Positions 13,371 to 24,317 of a DNA stretch of 64,000 nucleotides are shown here, piece by piece. This stretch comes from Cinclus cinclus. Taxonomy: Eukaryota > Chordata > Aves > Passeriformes > Cinclidae. Position 1 is the first letter of the stretch. Every line of letters begins with the position of its first letter. The stretch spans positions 22,401,620 through 22,465,619 of the forward strand of contig NC_085046.1 of assembly GCF_963662255.1 (NCBI RefSeq), written 5' to 3'. A program made the translations under genes and the position numbers. A model generated the notes under the pieces. It ran no database searches. It was not told where the DNA came from and worked only from the letters and a program-made list of their open reading frames with translations.

Positions 13371-15704
13371 GAAAAGAAGTAATAGAAATGGCATAGCAGA
13401 CATGGCAAAAACCAATTAGTGCCTGTCCTTGGTACTCAGAGTACTACATTGGCTCACAATTAGGCTTGCTATGATGTGAAGCATCTTTAAGCCTGCTGCT
13501 ATTGAACACAATATGTGGGAACATGATTCTGTCACAGATTTTTAGTGTTCAAGCAATGACATATAAATGACATATCCCAGAGATGTGAGTTCAAGGCTGT
13601 GGTTTCATGGCAGCCTGATTTCTATGGCAGGCCAGCTGCCACTCAGTCACAAATACATTATTTGTGAGAAGGAAGGAAATGTGCCTCCCAAACCAGTTTG
13701 GTGGATGCTTTTGCTTGCTATGGCAGCAGTGTGGACAAAGTTTAGGATGAGCTGCTCCTAGCCCTTCTTTGCTAAAAGGAGGACCCAGACTTCCAACTCT
13801 GAATTGCCATCATGTATATACTTGGAAGAATGTAAGTGTAGACACAGTAAAGACTTTTAAGTATATATTTAAATCAGTCTGCATTTTTTAAAAGACATTA
13901 TGTAATCAAATAAGAAGCTCTACAACTGTAGAAGAAGTATAGAAATAGAAACCACAATGGCTTTGCAGAAATACTAACTAATTAATAGTTATCCTAACAG
14001 CTAAACTATACCTGTCGAGATATAATAAATGGCAGAGGAACTGACAATGTCCAAAAGAATCACCATCAGCAAAGTACTTCCTGAGATTTAAGAATGATTT
14101 CAACATTAATTGATACCAACATGTAAGAACCAGAAGCTAGATAACCCATCTTTTGCCTTTCCATCCTTTCCTGATGTTTTCTATTTAGTGTTCATATTTT
14201 TATGCATATCCTTCCTCATGAATTAAAGAGCTCTGAAAATTGAAGAATAACCATGAAATTACTCTCTCACTTTCCAGGTAAAATATGTAAGGACAGGCAT
14301 GACTGAACTTAGTTTGTAATGGTGTGGCTACCACTGAGAGTCAAAATGTGAAAAGGAGGTGTTTTCATCTGAAAATATGGAAGTACATAAACATGCCAGA
14401 ATCTTCTGGATGTTGCAGATTCAGTCAGCCAGATGTTGCAGCAGCTGTATCTCCTGGATATGGGCTCATTCCCTCTGAGCAGGCTTGAGGCTGAGGTGTT
14501 ACTGCAGTGGGATACAGCTGTAGTGGGCTGTGGCTGCTGAGACCAGCCACCCCTGACACGACTGGCCAGTATGACACTTTAAGATAGGGAAGCTCTTTCA
14601 TAGGCTCTGTATTCAGCATATGGACAGCAGAGGGGAACAGAAGACCTGGGACGCTGAGGTGACATGGCTTATCCTCCTGGTGTTCAGTGCTGGGTACCCC
14701 CAGATACTTTTCTTAATGTCAGCAAAACCATATAAAAGTATACAGAATTACAATAATCATCCTTGCAGATGGCAAATGTGTGGATTTCCATAGATATGTC
14801 CAAAAAGTAAAAATGATGCAATCTTATTAGTCACCCATAAAAACAGAGATGTCACAAGATCCAGAAGCAACGAGTCCAGATGCACTCACTGTCATGAGAT
14901 AGGTTAATGTTCTGATAGGGATGCTAGGGAGGGAGAGTCTTGAATATATTTGCAGTTGGGCTAAATGTTGTGGTTGCATATTTGAGCAATACAGAATGAC
15001 AACCTGTGACAATAGGAAATTAAATTCCATCATACTGAAGGCAACATTCCTTACTGTGAACTTCAAGATTTTTAGGAAGTGTTTCTTTTTCTCCTCCTTG
15101 AAGACTGTGGGATCAGGCTAAGGATGGTTTATCAGGGGCCCACATAGGATATCAGAGTGCTGCAGTGTTGAGCAGTTGCTGTGCAGCCAGGGTCAAAGAG
15201 CAGGGGAAATGCTAACTAGAAAAGTCAGCTGCAAAATTAGAGGAAAGTCTAGAACACTGGAAGAAGGTCTAAAACTCCTGTCCATCCTCAAGATAATTCC
15301 TTTCACACAAACAGCCTAAAATTTCCAAAAACAATTCCTTTCAAATACATCTGACCCCTCCTGCATGAGGAAGAATGTATTTAGGGGAAAAGTGCTTCCA
15401 GGCAGATCTTGGTGGCACATTCTTTTCAGTCTTGCTGGGCATTCTGCCTCTGTTTACACTGGTTAAATATTTAAAGCTATCTTTACAAGGAAAAGCAAAA
15501 GCCCCAAAATTTCTTCTAAAGGGAAAGTCAAGATTGTCCTTTAACATGTACCAAGTTGCATTCCAATGACAAAGGCAGATGCAAGCTGAGAATTACTCCT
15601 CTGATCTCATCCTGCTCACTCTCTAAATAGCATTCATGGAAAACACACACACATCTAAAAGACACAGAAAAACAACTTTCCTCCATTCTATCTCCCTACC
15701 TCAT
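13371..15704. other. Intergenic, no gene seen
   Basis: AT-rich. The open frames are short (under 80 codons) and occur on both strands over the same bases, as expected by chance. Nothing further was recognised. Confidence 0.55.
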
Positions 15705-15730
15705 ACACACACACACACACACACACACAC
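15705..15730. repeat. (AC)13 dinucleotide microsatellite
   Basis: Thirteen uninterrupted AC units. Likely length-polymorphic. Confidence 0.95.
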
Positions 15731-18700
15731 CTTTTCAATTTGTGTATCTTGAAATAGTAATGCAGGAAATATGATCTGAATCTCATTTACATCAGTGGAA
15801 ATGGGGAGTCATTTCTTTAAAAGGAATGTACTTGAAGCACAGCAAGAGCAGCGTGAGGCCAGAAGTAAGAGCTCATCACATAATTTCTCCTTGCATCATA
15901 GCCTTATGAAGCTCTACTCCTCTCCCTTGTATCTGTGAAATCAGCAGGTCTGCTCCTGGGAGCAAGGATTGCCATCTTAGGCCCTTAAATCAGCCTGTCT
16001 GTGTTTGAAGAACAAGAGAGAGTCTGTGTTTTCAGGCACTGTATGTAACTGTAGAAGAACTTGCTCAAGAAAGGGAAATAAAAAGAAAGTAAAAATGTTT
16101 GCATTCCCTGAACAAAATGAGCTGTGATCTGCAATTGCCCTTTTAAGAGTTGTGACTTTTTCTTGTTCTCCGGAAAACTTCTGGCAGCAGCAGCCGGGCT
16201 GCAGCCCCTTGCGCCTCTCACCCCAGCACAGAACATGTCAAGGAAGGCAGGCAACATACGGCTTTAATTTGCAAGGGATCATCTACATTTCTTCTGAACA
16301 GAAAAGAAAACCAGTTCAAATCTCCCCATACTCCATCTATCTTGAATAAACAGCATTAAGGAAAAAATGCTGTGGGTATTGGGAGGAAGAGACTCTTTGT
16401 AGTCTGCTTTGACTGTGCATACCGCTTCTCCTCATGCCTCCTTAAAACATATAAAATCCTTGTAATGGGGGCCTGACTTACACCAATGCTGGCCAAAAAT
16501 TGCTCTTTATTCTTAGCCCATGATGCCTGGTAGAACATTCATGTTACAATAGGTATCACTCAACAGGAATAAACTCTATTTCTCTTGTTTCCACAACCCC
16601 CAAATACAAATAAAAGTACAAATTTTAACCTAAACGGACAATTGCAAACTAATATAGCCAATTAATAAAAGGCATATAGAAAGGCAAGTGGAATGAATTT
16701 GAGGGTAAGCTGACCTGGGCCACCTGATGGTCAGAGAATTACTTGGTATCTTGTCGGAATGCTTGTTAATAACGACTGTCTCTGCCCTGAGGTGACTTTC
16801 TGAGCACTTGGCTGTACAGCCTTGAGACCCTTTGCTGCAGAAAGTATTCTGCCTGCTGACTGCACCATCCCTAAGGTTTGTGTTCAGCTCCTACTGATTT
16901 TTTTTTTGCCAATCACTGCATGTGTTTGCTATTTTTGTCAGCCCAGGCATCCTTCCAAGAGTCTTCTAGATATTCCAAGAAATGTTGAAGGCAGGCTTTT
17001 AAATTTTCAGGATTTTGTTCTGACAAGACTAGGTCTGTGAGATGCTGTACCCATGTCCCTGAGGCAGATGGCTGTGTCATTAGTATGTTGCAAACTGAAA
17101 AGTATCTTATCATGCAGCTGTAAAAGCTGCTTGGGAGACTTGTCCAGGTACCTTCTCTCCAAAATTTTGGTTTGTAGACCTCAGTGTCAACTTCTAGGGT
17201 CAAACACGTTACTTTAAGGAACATGTATTATCTGGATTAATGATTTTATCATCCAAAATATATGGCAGATTTCAGATGGCAATGTAAGGGTGTACCTTAT
17301 TTCATCTTACAGTTTGGGATGTATGACACTGTAATTATCTCTCCTTCATTTCACTGCATTTAGAATCTTTGTACTGATTCTCTTTCACTTCACTGCTTTT
17401 GCAATCTGTGTACTGATTTTTCAGCAAGTGTCCCTGTCTGTGCATTGTGAGGACTTGATACAATGTGTACTACCAGTACTCAGAGCTGAAAAGAGACCAG
17501 ACTCAGATGTGAATCTGTACCGTCTCATTTGGAAACTCCCAGGAAACTTAATTCATTTAGTATATACACAGTTGCCCATCACACAGATTACATATTTTAA
17601 TCCCTCTCTCTACCCAAATCTCAAAAATCCTTTCTTTCCATACAGAACTAATCGCTCTGCACACACACACAAAAAATATTAACTGTTCTTAGCAGCAAAG
17701 ATTCATGCTCAACATGAAAAAAAAATCAACTTTTAACTTATCCCACTGAATTATGATCTTACTTTTGACCCTTTATTTGACATCTAAATAATAAAACCTT
17801 GAATCAATTAAAAATCTAATTATTTAAGCATAACTTTTGCTTTAATTTGGTGGACAAATATAATTTATGTTATCATCTCAGTTTACATTTTATTCATTTG
17901 GGTGCTCACTAGCCTTCCTGCATACACATTTGTGCTTATATTTGGATTTTCTGTGTGTAACATAGGTCTGTGAGATAAAGCTGAATGATTTCCTCTAGAG
18001 AAACAAATTTTCCTTAAGCGCTATGGAATGGAAGCATTCACTCTATTCTATTTCTGCTAGTCCCATAGAGGAAAACAAGAAAATCCTGTGATGACTTTTT
18101 GCTTTGTTTCTTTACAAAATTAAAGATTTACATAACTACTTCTTTTTTTTTCAATCCCCCATCTCCCATAACAAGTAAAGCAAGCATGAACCATCACTCT
18201 AAGGATAGTATTGGTACATAAAGAATGTAAGAGGACAAATCTCATACTCTGCCTACCTGCCAGAGTCCTAAGTTCCCCTAAAGGCTACTATACCTAGTAA
18301 CATCTGCATGTTGTTTTGAAGCAAAAGTTGAAATTCCTTTTATTATTTAATTCCCAAATTTTTGTTTCTTTTAGAATGGAGGATTGATTGTCTTTCCGTG
18401 GCAAGGGAGAAGAGTGCCTGTGCTTTAAGAAATAGACTGTCTTCGTAAGAACATTATTACTGTCATATTGACCCGAGCAAAGGTGGCATGCAGTCCAGTC
18501 TCCTCTCTCCAACTGTCACCTATGATGGACACCTAAGGAATCATTAAAAGAACAAGACGACACACAGGAATAATTTCCTATCAATGTGATGTTCAGTACT
18601 GGGCTGGCATGAAGAAGTAGTGGATTTTGTTAGACCAAGACATAGATGTGGAAAAATAAGATAGACTTTTGGTCACATTTTTCTGCGAGTTACAATCACC

Positions 18701-18907
18701 TTTCAGTTAAGAGCAATTGCTTATGATTTCCTAAGATATTTATTAATTAAGCCAGGTCTAAAAGGAAGAAGATGGTAGCTTTAGAATAGAGGGGACATTC
18801 ATGATGTTAATGGTGGGGGGAAATAGCATTTATTAGCTAAGAAAAAGGAGACAATTACCTTACAGTCTGTTGATTTGGAGAGGGGTAAGTGGGAAGGGGC
18901 AGTGTTG
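15731..18907. other. Intergenic, one imperfect tandem duplication
   Basis: No convincing gene. At about 17345-17420 a 39-bp unit is present twice in diverged form: the shared blocks TCACTGC (17351 and 17390) and GTACTGATT (17371 and 17410) are both 39 bp apart. A 103-codon minus-strand open frame at 16913-17224 ends in an amphipathic, helix-like stretch but matches no family I can name. Confidence 0.5.
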
Positions 18908-19471
18908 TATGTTGAAGTAGAAGGCAATTATAATGTACTATCAGACCAGCATCTCTACTGGGTCCACAGTATTGGGCAGAGTTAGGAAACCTAGTTCCCG
19001 CATGGACTTCGGTGGGACAAGTTCTGTAGTCTGCCTTAAGGATCAGGTCTGAAAATGAGCAGGAGAATATCTGTTTTGTGAGAAAGACTCCCTCACAAAC
19101 AGCACAATGGTTTGTTTGGCCTCCAGGAGTTCATGCTGGAGCAGAGTGGTTGTTTTCAGCAGTAGAACTACATGGAAGGCAACTGTGCATTGGATGAAGT
19201 ACAGCCCTGGAACATCAAATGTAAGACCAGGGTATGCCAGTGATTTGATGTCAGGGGATATTCCTTGCTGTAGTAGTGGATGGGCATCAAAACACATCTT
19301 GCATTTCTTGCTCAGGCACAGTTTAAACTGATCTGGTGTTTTGGGCCACAGAGGATTATGCTCTAATGATGAGTTTTGTGGTTTGGAGTGTTTGAAATAT
19401 AGGACAAGTGCTTCTGGGAAGATTCTTTCCACACAGGATTTTCTTCTGTTATGTGAAAAATCATTAAGCAG
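18908..19471 (-). pseudogene. TNF-ligand-like relic (TNFSF8/CD30L-type TNF-homology domain)
   Basis: On the minus strand a frame stays open for 143 codons, from 19471 down to a stop at 19043. Its centre reads like the core of a TNF-homology domain. The motif VPGLYFIQCTVAF (PGLYFI at 19193-19210) corresponds to the buried PGLYFIxCxxxF strand of CD30L-type ligands. It is preceded by a short Leu-Ala-Tyr strand and followed about 20 residues later by an ELL...KQ strand. Around 19090-19105 the similarity appears to jump to another frame, which supplies a VCEG then TKQIF then SFSDLIL series like the next strands of CD30L. A possible last strand (AFYFN) lies near 18908-18937 in yet another frame. 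There is no start codon, signal anchor or intact C-terminus. CACATAACAG just upstream (about 19448-19457, minus strand) resembles a splice acceptor. I infer a decayed exon or dispersed copy of a TNFSF gene. The family resemblance is from memory, so chance similarity is not excluded. Confidence 0.42.
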
Positions 19472-20280
19472 TTAAAATGAGCAAGTCCTAGAAACTTTTC
19501 TGAACCTACCAGCTCTCAACCCTTGTTCTTCTCCCCACAATACTTCCACCCCATTTCCATTTTTTCTTTCTGAGCTAGTCTTACTGATGCATCTGAACAT
19601 GAAGTAGTTTTTCTCAAGATGCATTTAGCTTTTAGCTAATTACTGCATGTAGATTGTTACTGCTTCAGAACAACAACAACAAAAAAATTAGCTTGTTAAT
19701 CCAAAAATGTGTCTGGTTTCCTTCTGTACTATTTGGTCTTAAAAAATCTATTATGTACCATGTAAAAACCTAATTTATATACACTGGTCTTTCTCCTAGA
19801 ACAATCTTCTACGTTAGTAGAGCTGGTGTTTTTCAGTTTGAGAAGTGTTTCCTTAATATTTCAAATGCAGACCCTAGTAGGTAGAATTTTAACTAACTGA
19901 TGATGAACTTAGGCATCTTAATTACCTCTCCTGGATTGTGTGATGCGTCCCCAGGTCTAAAAAGGACAGGCAGAAAGCCAAGGAAGCTTCCCAAGACTAG
20001 TCAGAAATTCACACTCATTGTCTATGAGAAAGAGCATGGATAATATTTATTCCAATCTAAAGATCCAGTGTTCAATCCTTTTAGGATTAACAGAGAAACA
20101 ATAATGCTATTTAGGGCTGAATATGAATAGGCTTTGTGCTAGAAAGAAGTTAATAATTTTAATTACTGATGTAGATGTGATGAGAAAAATCTGTAGCTTC
20201 AATATAGTTCAATAAATACAATATTTAAGGAATCAAACTGTTTCAGCAGAGGATGAAAAAAGGTATTTGTGCACATAATT
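19472..20280. other. Intergenic, no gene seen
   Basis: AT-rich sequence without a plausible open frame, repeat or RNA gene. Confidence 0.5.
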
Positions 20281-21060
20281 TTTGAACTATGGTCTCCGAG
20301 AAGAGAGTTCTTGACAGAACTCAATGAACCTCAGTAAACGAGGACATCAGCAATCGACATTTTTAAGGATGTGCAATTTTTCTAAACATGATCCCACTCC
20401 TGCAGTCGTTACAGAGCATAGATTTTGCCATTAATTAGTTTGAATGTGGGACAGTACTGCTGGGAGAAAGAAAGTGGCCTAAATAGCACGGTCCAAATTT
20501 TATCAGTAGCTATCCAAGAAATACGGATGTCTCTTATTAACCCTTGCCACCTCTGACAGCTGGAAATAAATGTTAGAGCTGTCTTACTACTAATGGATTT
20601 TTGGATCTCAATTAACATGTAAGGCAGAAAGGGTGGGAGCATGCTTCAGAGAAGGAAGACAGCTGGTGGGACAAGTTCCATGCCTGGTTCAGCCCCGAAT
20701 GGCAGAATTAACCTTCGGACAAATATGAGAACATTTGCACACACAACGGAGAGCCTTAATTACTGAATGTCTGGAGAACAGGGCAGGGTTATTCTCTCCG
20801 GGAGCACACTTTATTATTGTTATTCAGTTCCAGTGAGTATACAGTAAATCCCCTATTCAGCCTTCGTAATTTTTCTGGACTATACACTTCGGGAGAGCCA
20901 ACGGGACCTCCATTCTGTATGTGCAATGGGGCTTCAGGCATGCAAAAATGGCCACTGCTGGCGGTCACTGTATGCCCATTTCCCCCTCCTCCCCAGAATA
21001 CAGCAAGAATTAAAAAAAAAAAATCTGACGGGAAGCATTGCAAGTGACACAGCATTCGCC
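20281..21060. promoter_or_regulatory. Putative upstream regulatory segment of FZD1
   Basis: Non-coding sequence 1.1-1.9 kb upstream of the FZD1 start codon. It is more CpG-containing than the flanking AT-rich DNA and carries homeodomain-type cores: TAATTA at 20432-20437 and 20757-20762, TAATGG near 20591, and CAATTAAC near 20609. A SOX-like ATTGTT lies near 20816. No frame is coding. The unusual motif content next to a CpG-island promoter suggests an enhancer or distal promoter. This is inference; conservation across birds would be the test. Confidence 0.35.
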
Positions 21061-21407
21061 TCGAGTCACAGTGGAACTAAGCAGAGGGAGGAAGGGAAAT
21101 GGGAAAGCCCTATTTGGATTATTTTCGTATGTCGGGCTGCTGCTGTGGACACGATGGGAGGAAGGCGCAGATAACACACTGGTCGGTAGCGAGTTCCTGA
21201 AAGTGTCTCCGGGGAGAGACGAGTTTTAGCCGCTCCGACATCACCGTGTATGCGATGTGCCACATCGCGGGCTGCGCCTTCTGCTGAGGCTCCTGCCCGC
21301 GCCTCAAGTGACCGCAGCGCGTCTCCCCCATTTCGGACCCTGCAGAGACACCCGGACCGCGCACTGCTCCCCGCAGCAGCGTCCTGGCAGCGCCGCGGGT
21401 CCCTCCT

Positions 21408-21419
21408 CCAATCCCGCCC
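21408..21419 (+). promoter_or_regulatory. FZD1: CCAAT box joined to a GC box
   Basis: CCAAT at 21408-21412 is followed directly by CCCGCCC (the complement of the Sp1 core GGGCGGG) at 21413-21419. More GC boxes lie nearby, at about 21444-21452 and 21495-21505. They sit about 790 bp upstream of the start codon. A role for Sp1 in FZD1 transcription would fit what is known of the human gene, but the transcription start is not visible from sequence alone. Confidence 0.4.
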
Positions 21420-21600
21420 TTTGCTACGTGCCAAACATCGATCCCCCCGCCCGGGATTAGCCCGGCTGCTCGCACGGCGGGGGACACCGAGGGTGTCGGG
21501 CGGGCCCGCTCCGGGTGCGCCGCTCGACAGCTCCGACAATCGTCATCACCGGGGAATCCAAAAACACCCTCGGCACAGCCGGGGCCGGCGCGCCGCCGAC

Positions 21601-21681
21601 CGGCACGGCACGGCACGGCACGGCACGGCACGGCACGGCACGGCACGGCACGGCACACACGGCACGGCACGGCACGGCACA
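21601..21681. repeat. CGGCA pentanucleotide array in the FZD1 promoter
   Basis: Eleven perfect CGGCA units (21601-21655) are followed by a CACAC interruption and then about four more units in the same register type (GGCAC). Being fully CpG-bearing inside the promoter island, it is a candidate length-variable and methylation-sensitive tract. Apparent open frames through it in several phases are translation artefacts of the repeat. Confidence 0.95.
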
Positions 21682-21953
21682 GCCCCGTCCCCCGATCACC
21701 GCCCCGCCGCGGGGCCCCTTCCCCAGCGCCGCCCCCGCCGCCTTTGTGCGCGGCTCGGGGCAGCCCCGCGCCCGCCTGCGCCCGCCCCCGGGTGAGGCGT
21801 TGGGAGACGGTCCCTTACGCAGGAAAGTTCGGCGTCGGTTTCAAGGCTCCTCCCTCCGGTGAAGCAGACTGCGGGGCGCCTGGAAACCGGTCGGAGGGAG
21901 CGCGGCGCGGCGAGGCGAGGGGCGCGGGCTCGAGGGGCCGGCACAAATGGTCA

Positions 21954-21992
21954 GGCGGCGGCGGAGGCGGCGGCGGCGGCGGTAGCGGCGGT
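21954..21992 (+). repeat. (GGC)n-rich tract in the FZD1 leader or proximal promoter
   Basis: A GGC-rich trinucleotide tract with single GGA and GGT interruptions. If transcribed, it would form stable structure or G-quadruplexes in the 5' UTR. Confidence 0.8.
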
Positions 21993-22103
21993 AGTCGGAG
22001 GCGCGGCGGACGGCGCCGCCTGTGCGGGCAGAGCTGCGCGCTGCGCTCCGCGGCCGCGTGAGTGGCGGCCGGGGTTGCCCCGTCCCTGACCGCCGCTCCC
22101 TTC

Positions 22104-22199
22104 ATGAGTCTCAACTTCGGCCCGGGAGGACCAGCGGCGGCGGCGGCGGCGGCGGCGGCGGGGCGGCGGGAGCCCGGCAGGGCAGGCGGCACCGACTGA
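22104..22199 (+). CDS. Upstream ORF (31 codons) in the FZD1 leader
   Basis: ATG at 22104 opens a 31-codon frame, in a different phase from FZD1, that ends in TGA at 22197-22199, two bases before the FZD1 ATG at 22202. The peptide starts [10 protein letters not shown], continues with nine alanines encoded by a pure (GCG)9 tract (22134-22160), and ends [12 protein letters not shown]. The ATG context (TTCATGA) lacks a +4 G and has T at -3, so it is weak and leaky scanning is likely. The tight stop-start spacing could instead limit or shape reinitiation. Whether it lies in the mRNA depends on the transcription start. I consider it a regulatory uORF candidate rather than a functional peptide gene. 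Confidence 0.5.
   Translation: MSLNFGPGGPAAAAAAAAAGRREPGRAGGTD
22134..22169 (+). repeat. (GCG)n trinucleotide run just before the FZD1 start
   Basis: Nine perfect GCG triplets at 22134-22160, followed by GGGCGGCGG. The run lies 33-68 bases upstream of the start codon and codes for alanines in the uORF frame. Confidence 0.9.
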
Positions 22200-22201
22200 G
22201 C

Positions 22202-23959
22202 ATGGCCGAGCGGCGCGGGCCGGCGGTGAGCGGCGGCGAGGAAGTTGGCAGCGGCCGGTGCCCGCGGCTGCCGCTGCTGCTGGTGCTGCTGTGGGCGGCG
22301 GCGCTGCCGGCCGGGGGGCAGCTGCCGGCGTCGCAGTACAACGGCGAGCGGGGCATCTCCATCCCTGACCACGGCTACTGCCAGCCCATCTCCATCCCTC
22401 TCTGCACTGACATCGCCTACAACCAGACCATCATGCCCAACCTGCTGGGCCACACCAACCAGGAGGACGCGGGGCTGGAGGTGCACCAGTTCTACCCGCT
22501 GGTGAAGGTGCAGTGCTCGGCCGAGCTCAAGTTCTTCCTGTGCTCCATGTACGCGCCGGTGTGCACCGTGCTGGAGCAGGCCCTGCCGCCCTGCCGCTCC
22601 CTCTGCGAGCGGGCCCGCCAGGGCTGCGAGGCCCTCATGAACAAGTTCGGCTTCCAGTGGCCCGACACGCTGCGCTGCGAAAAGTTCCCGGTGCACGGGG
22701 CTGGAGAGCTCTGCGTGGGGCAGAACGCCTCCGAGCGCGGCACCCCCACGCCCGCCCTGCGCCCCGAGAGCTGGACCAGCAACCCGCACCGCGGGGGCCC
22801 CGGCGGCGGTCCCGGGGGCCCGGGGCCCGGCGAGTCCCGCGGGCGCTTCACCTGCCCGCGGGCGCTGAAGGTGCCCTCCTACCTGAACTACCGCTTCCTG
22901 GGAGAGAAGGACTGCGGGGCGCCCTGCGAGCCCGGCCGCCTTTACGGGCTCATGTACTTCGGGCCCGAGGAGCTGCGCTTCTCCCGCACCTGGATCGGCA
23001 TCTGGTCCGTGCTCTGTTGTGCCTCCACCCTCTTCACCGTCCTCACCTACTTGGTGGACATGAAGCGATTCAGCTACCCCGAGCGGCCCATCATCTTCCT
23101 CTCAGGCTGCTACACGGCGGTGGCCGTGGCCTACATCGCCGGCTTCCTCCTGGAGGAGAGGGTGGTCTGCAACGAGCGCTTTGCCGAGGACGGTTCCCGC
23201 ACCGTGGCGCAGGGCACGAAGCGGGAGGGCTGCACCATCCTCTTCATGATGCTCTACTTCTTTGGCATGGCCAGCTCCATCTGGTGGGTCATCCTCTCCC
23301 TTACCTGGTTCCTTGCTGCTGGCATGAAGTGGGGCCATGAGGCCATCGAGGCCAACTCCCAGTACTTTCATCTGGCCGCCTGGGCCGTGCCGGCCATCAA
23401 GACCATCACCATCCTTGCCCTGGGACAAGTGGATGGGGACGTCCTCAGTGGCGTCTGCTTTGTGGGCATCAACAACGTGGATGCCCTGAGGGGCTTCGTT
23501 CTGGCCCCCTTGTTCGTCTACCTGTTCATCGGCACCTCTTTCCTGCTGGCTGGCTTTGTGTCCCTCTTCAGGATCCGGACCATCATGAAGCATGACGGCA
23601 CCAAGACAGAAAAGCTGGAGAAGCTCATGGTGAGGATAGGCATCTTCAGCGTTCTCTACACAGTGCCGGCCACCATTGTCATTGCCTGCTATTTTTACGA
23701 GCAAGCTTTTAGGGAACAGTGGGAAAGGAGCTGGGTCACGCAGAGCTGTAAGAGTTATGCCATTCCCTGCCCCAACAACCACAGCGGCCACCACCCGCCC
23801 ATGAGCCCCGACTTCACTGTCTTCATGATCAAGTATCTCATGACCTTAATCGTGGGCATCACCTCGGGCTTCTGGATCTGGTCTGGGAAAACCCTGAACT
23901 CATGGAGGAAGTTTTACACCAGGCTCACCAACAGCAAGCAGGGCGAGACCACGGTCTGA
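22202..23959 (+). CDS. FZD1: Frizzled-1, seven-transmembrane Wnt receptor
   Basis: Encodes a 585-aa receptor in the plasma membrane that binds Wnt lipoproteins with LRP5/6 and signals through Dishevelled to beta-catenin and planar-polarity pathways. A signal peptide (hydrophobic core about 23-38) precedes the cysteine-rich domain, which holds all ten cysteines (60, 68, 105, 114, 121, 131, 135, 142, 159, 171) and N-glycosylation sites N74 and N175. A Gly/Pro-rich linker (198-210) and a cysteine-bearing hinge (218, 238, 242) lead to seven helices at about 263-285, 296-317, 344-367, 389-409, 431-455, 477-499 and 537-560. The tail has the Dishevelled-binding KTLNSW (563-568) and the C-terminal PDZ ligand ETTV. 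The CRD opening ([18 protein letters not shown]) and the ETTV end are shared with FZD2/7, but the [15 protein letters not shown] linker and the third extracellular loop identify FZD1. It is intronless, as in other vertebrates, and shorter than human FZD1 because the N-terminal Pro/Gln-rich segment is missing. The start has A at -3 and G at +4; no in-frame ATG lies upstream. Confidence 0.98.
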   Translation: MAERRGPAVSGGEEVGSGRCPRLPLLLVLLWAAALPAGGQLPASQYNGERGISIPDHGYCQPISIPLCTDIAYNQTIMPNLLGHTNQEDAGLEVHQFYPLVKVQCSAELKFFLCSMYAPVCTVLEQALPPCRSLCERARQGCEALMNKFGFQWPDTLRCEKFPVHGAGELCVGQNASERGTPTPALRPESWTSNPHRGGPGGGPGGPGPGESRGRFTCPRALKVPSYLNYRFLGEKDCGAPCEPGRLYGLMYFGPEELRFSRTWIGIWSVLCCASTLFTVLTYLVDMKRFSYPERPIIFLSGCYTAVAVAYIAGFLLEERVVCNERFAEDGSRTVAQGTKREGCTILFMMLYFFGMASSIWWVILSLTWFLAAGMKWGHEAIEANSQYFHLAAWAVPAIKTITILALGQVDGDVLSGVCFVGINNVDALRGFVLAPLFVYLFIGTSFLLAGFVSLFRIRTIMKHDGTKTEKLEKLMVRIGIFSVLYTVPATIVIACYFYEQAFREQWERSWVTQSCKSYAIPCPNNHSGHHPPMSPDFTVFMIKYLMTLIVGITSGFWIWSGKTLNSWRKFYTRLTNSKQGETTV

Positions 23960-24200
23960 GACCCCTTCTTGTCAGGCTAGGGAGATGCGGGCAGGCGGAG
24001 GACTGAGGCTCTGCCTCGGGAAGCAGCTCGCTATCCAGCCTGGACAAACTTTTTGGACTGCGAGTGGCTTCCGCAGGCGGCGGGGAGCGGAGGACGAGCC
24101 ACAGGGACCCCAGTGCCTGGGAGCTCGGCTCTGCCCTCTCCGCGCCTCTCAGGCTGTCTCCTGTAGGAGCTGAACGCACTGTCAGTTTGGGGGAGAGGGA

Positions 24201-24208
24201 TGTAAATA
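24201..24208 (+). promoter_or_regulatory. FZD1: Pumilio-type element UGUAAAUA in the 3' UTR
   Basis: TGTAAATA matches the Pumilio recognition consensus UGUANAUA exactly. It lies 241 bases after the stop codon at the start of the AU-rich block. An 8-mer can occur by chance, but its place in the proximal 3' UTR of a developmental receptor makes it plausible for post-transcriptional repression. Confidence 0.4.
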
Positions 24209-24317
24209 GCCTCTGTAAGATTTTGTAAGTATATTTGTATTTAAATTACAAAAAACTCACTTTTTTAATTATTTAGGACACTTCTAACCTGTTTGCGGAT
24301 TTTACTTCCTCGCTTCA

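Larger units (their letters stand above)
21230..23100. promoter_or_regulatory. FZD1: CpG island covering the FZD1 promoter, leader and first half of the CDS
   Basis: GC content and CpG frequency rise sharply near 21230, in contrast to flanks where CpG is rare. The island runs through the leader and about half of the coding exon. No TATA box is evident at a sensible distance, so a dispersed CpG-island promoter is expected. Boundaries were judged by eye. Confidence 0.8.

Noticed and set aside
22022..22201. 60-codon N-terminal extension of FZD1
   Set aside because: The frame is open but begins at GTG, has no ATG, and encodes GGC-repeat glycine runs. The ATG at 22202 has a strong context and is followed by a normal signal peptide.
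21815..22789. 324-codon minus-strand open frame opposite FZD1
   Set aside because: It overlaps the CpG island and the FZD1 cysteine-rich domain in antisense. It is rich in Ala, Pro, Gly and Arg with homopolymers, as expected from GC-rich sequence lacking stops. No motif is present.
23102..23794. 230-codon minus-strand open frame
   Set aside because: A shadow of FZD1 codon usage on the opposite strand, with no independent support.
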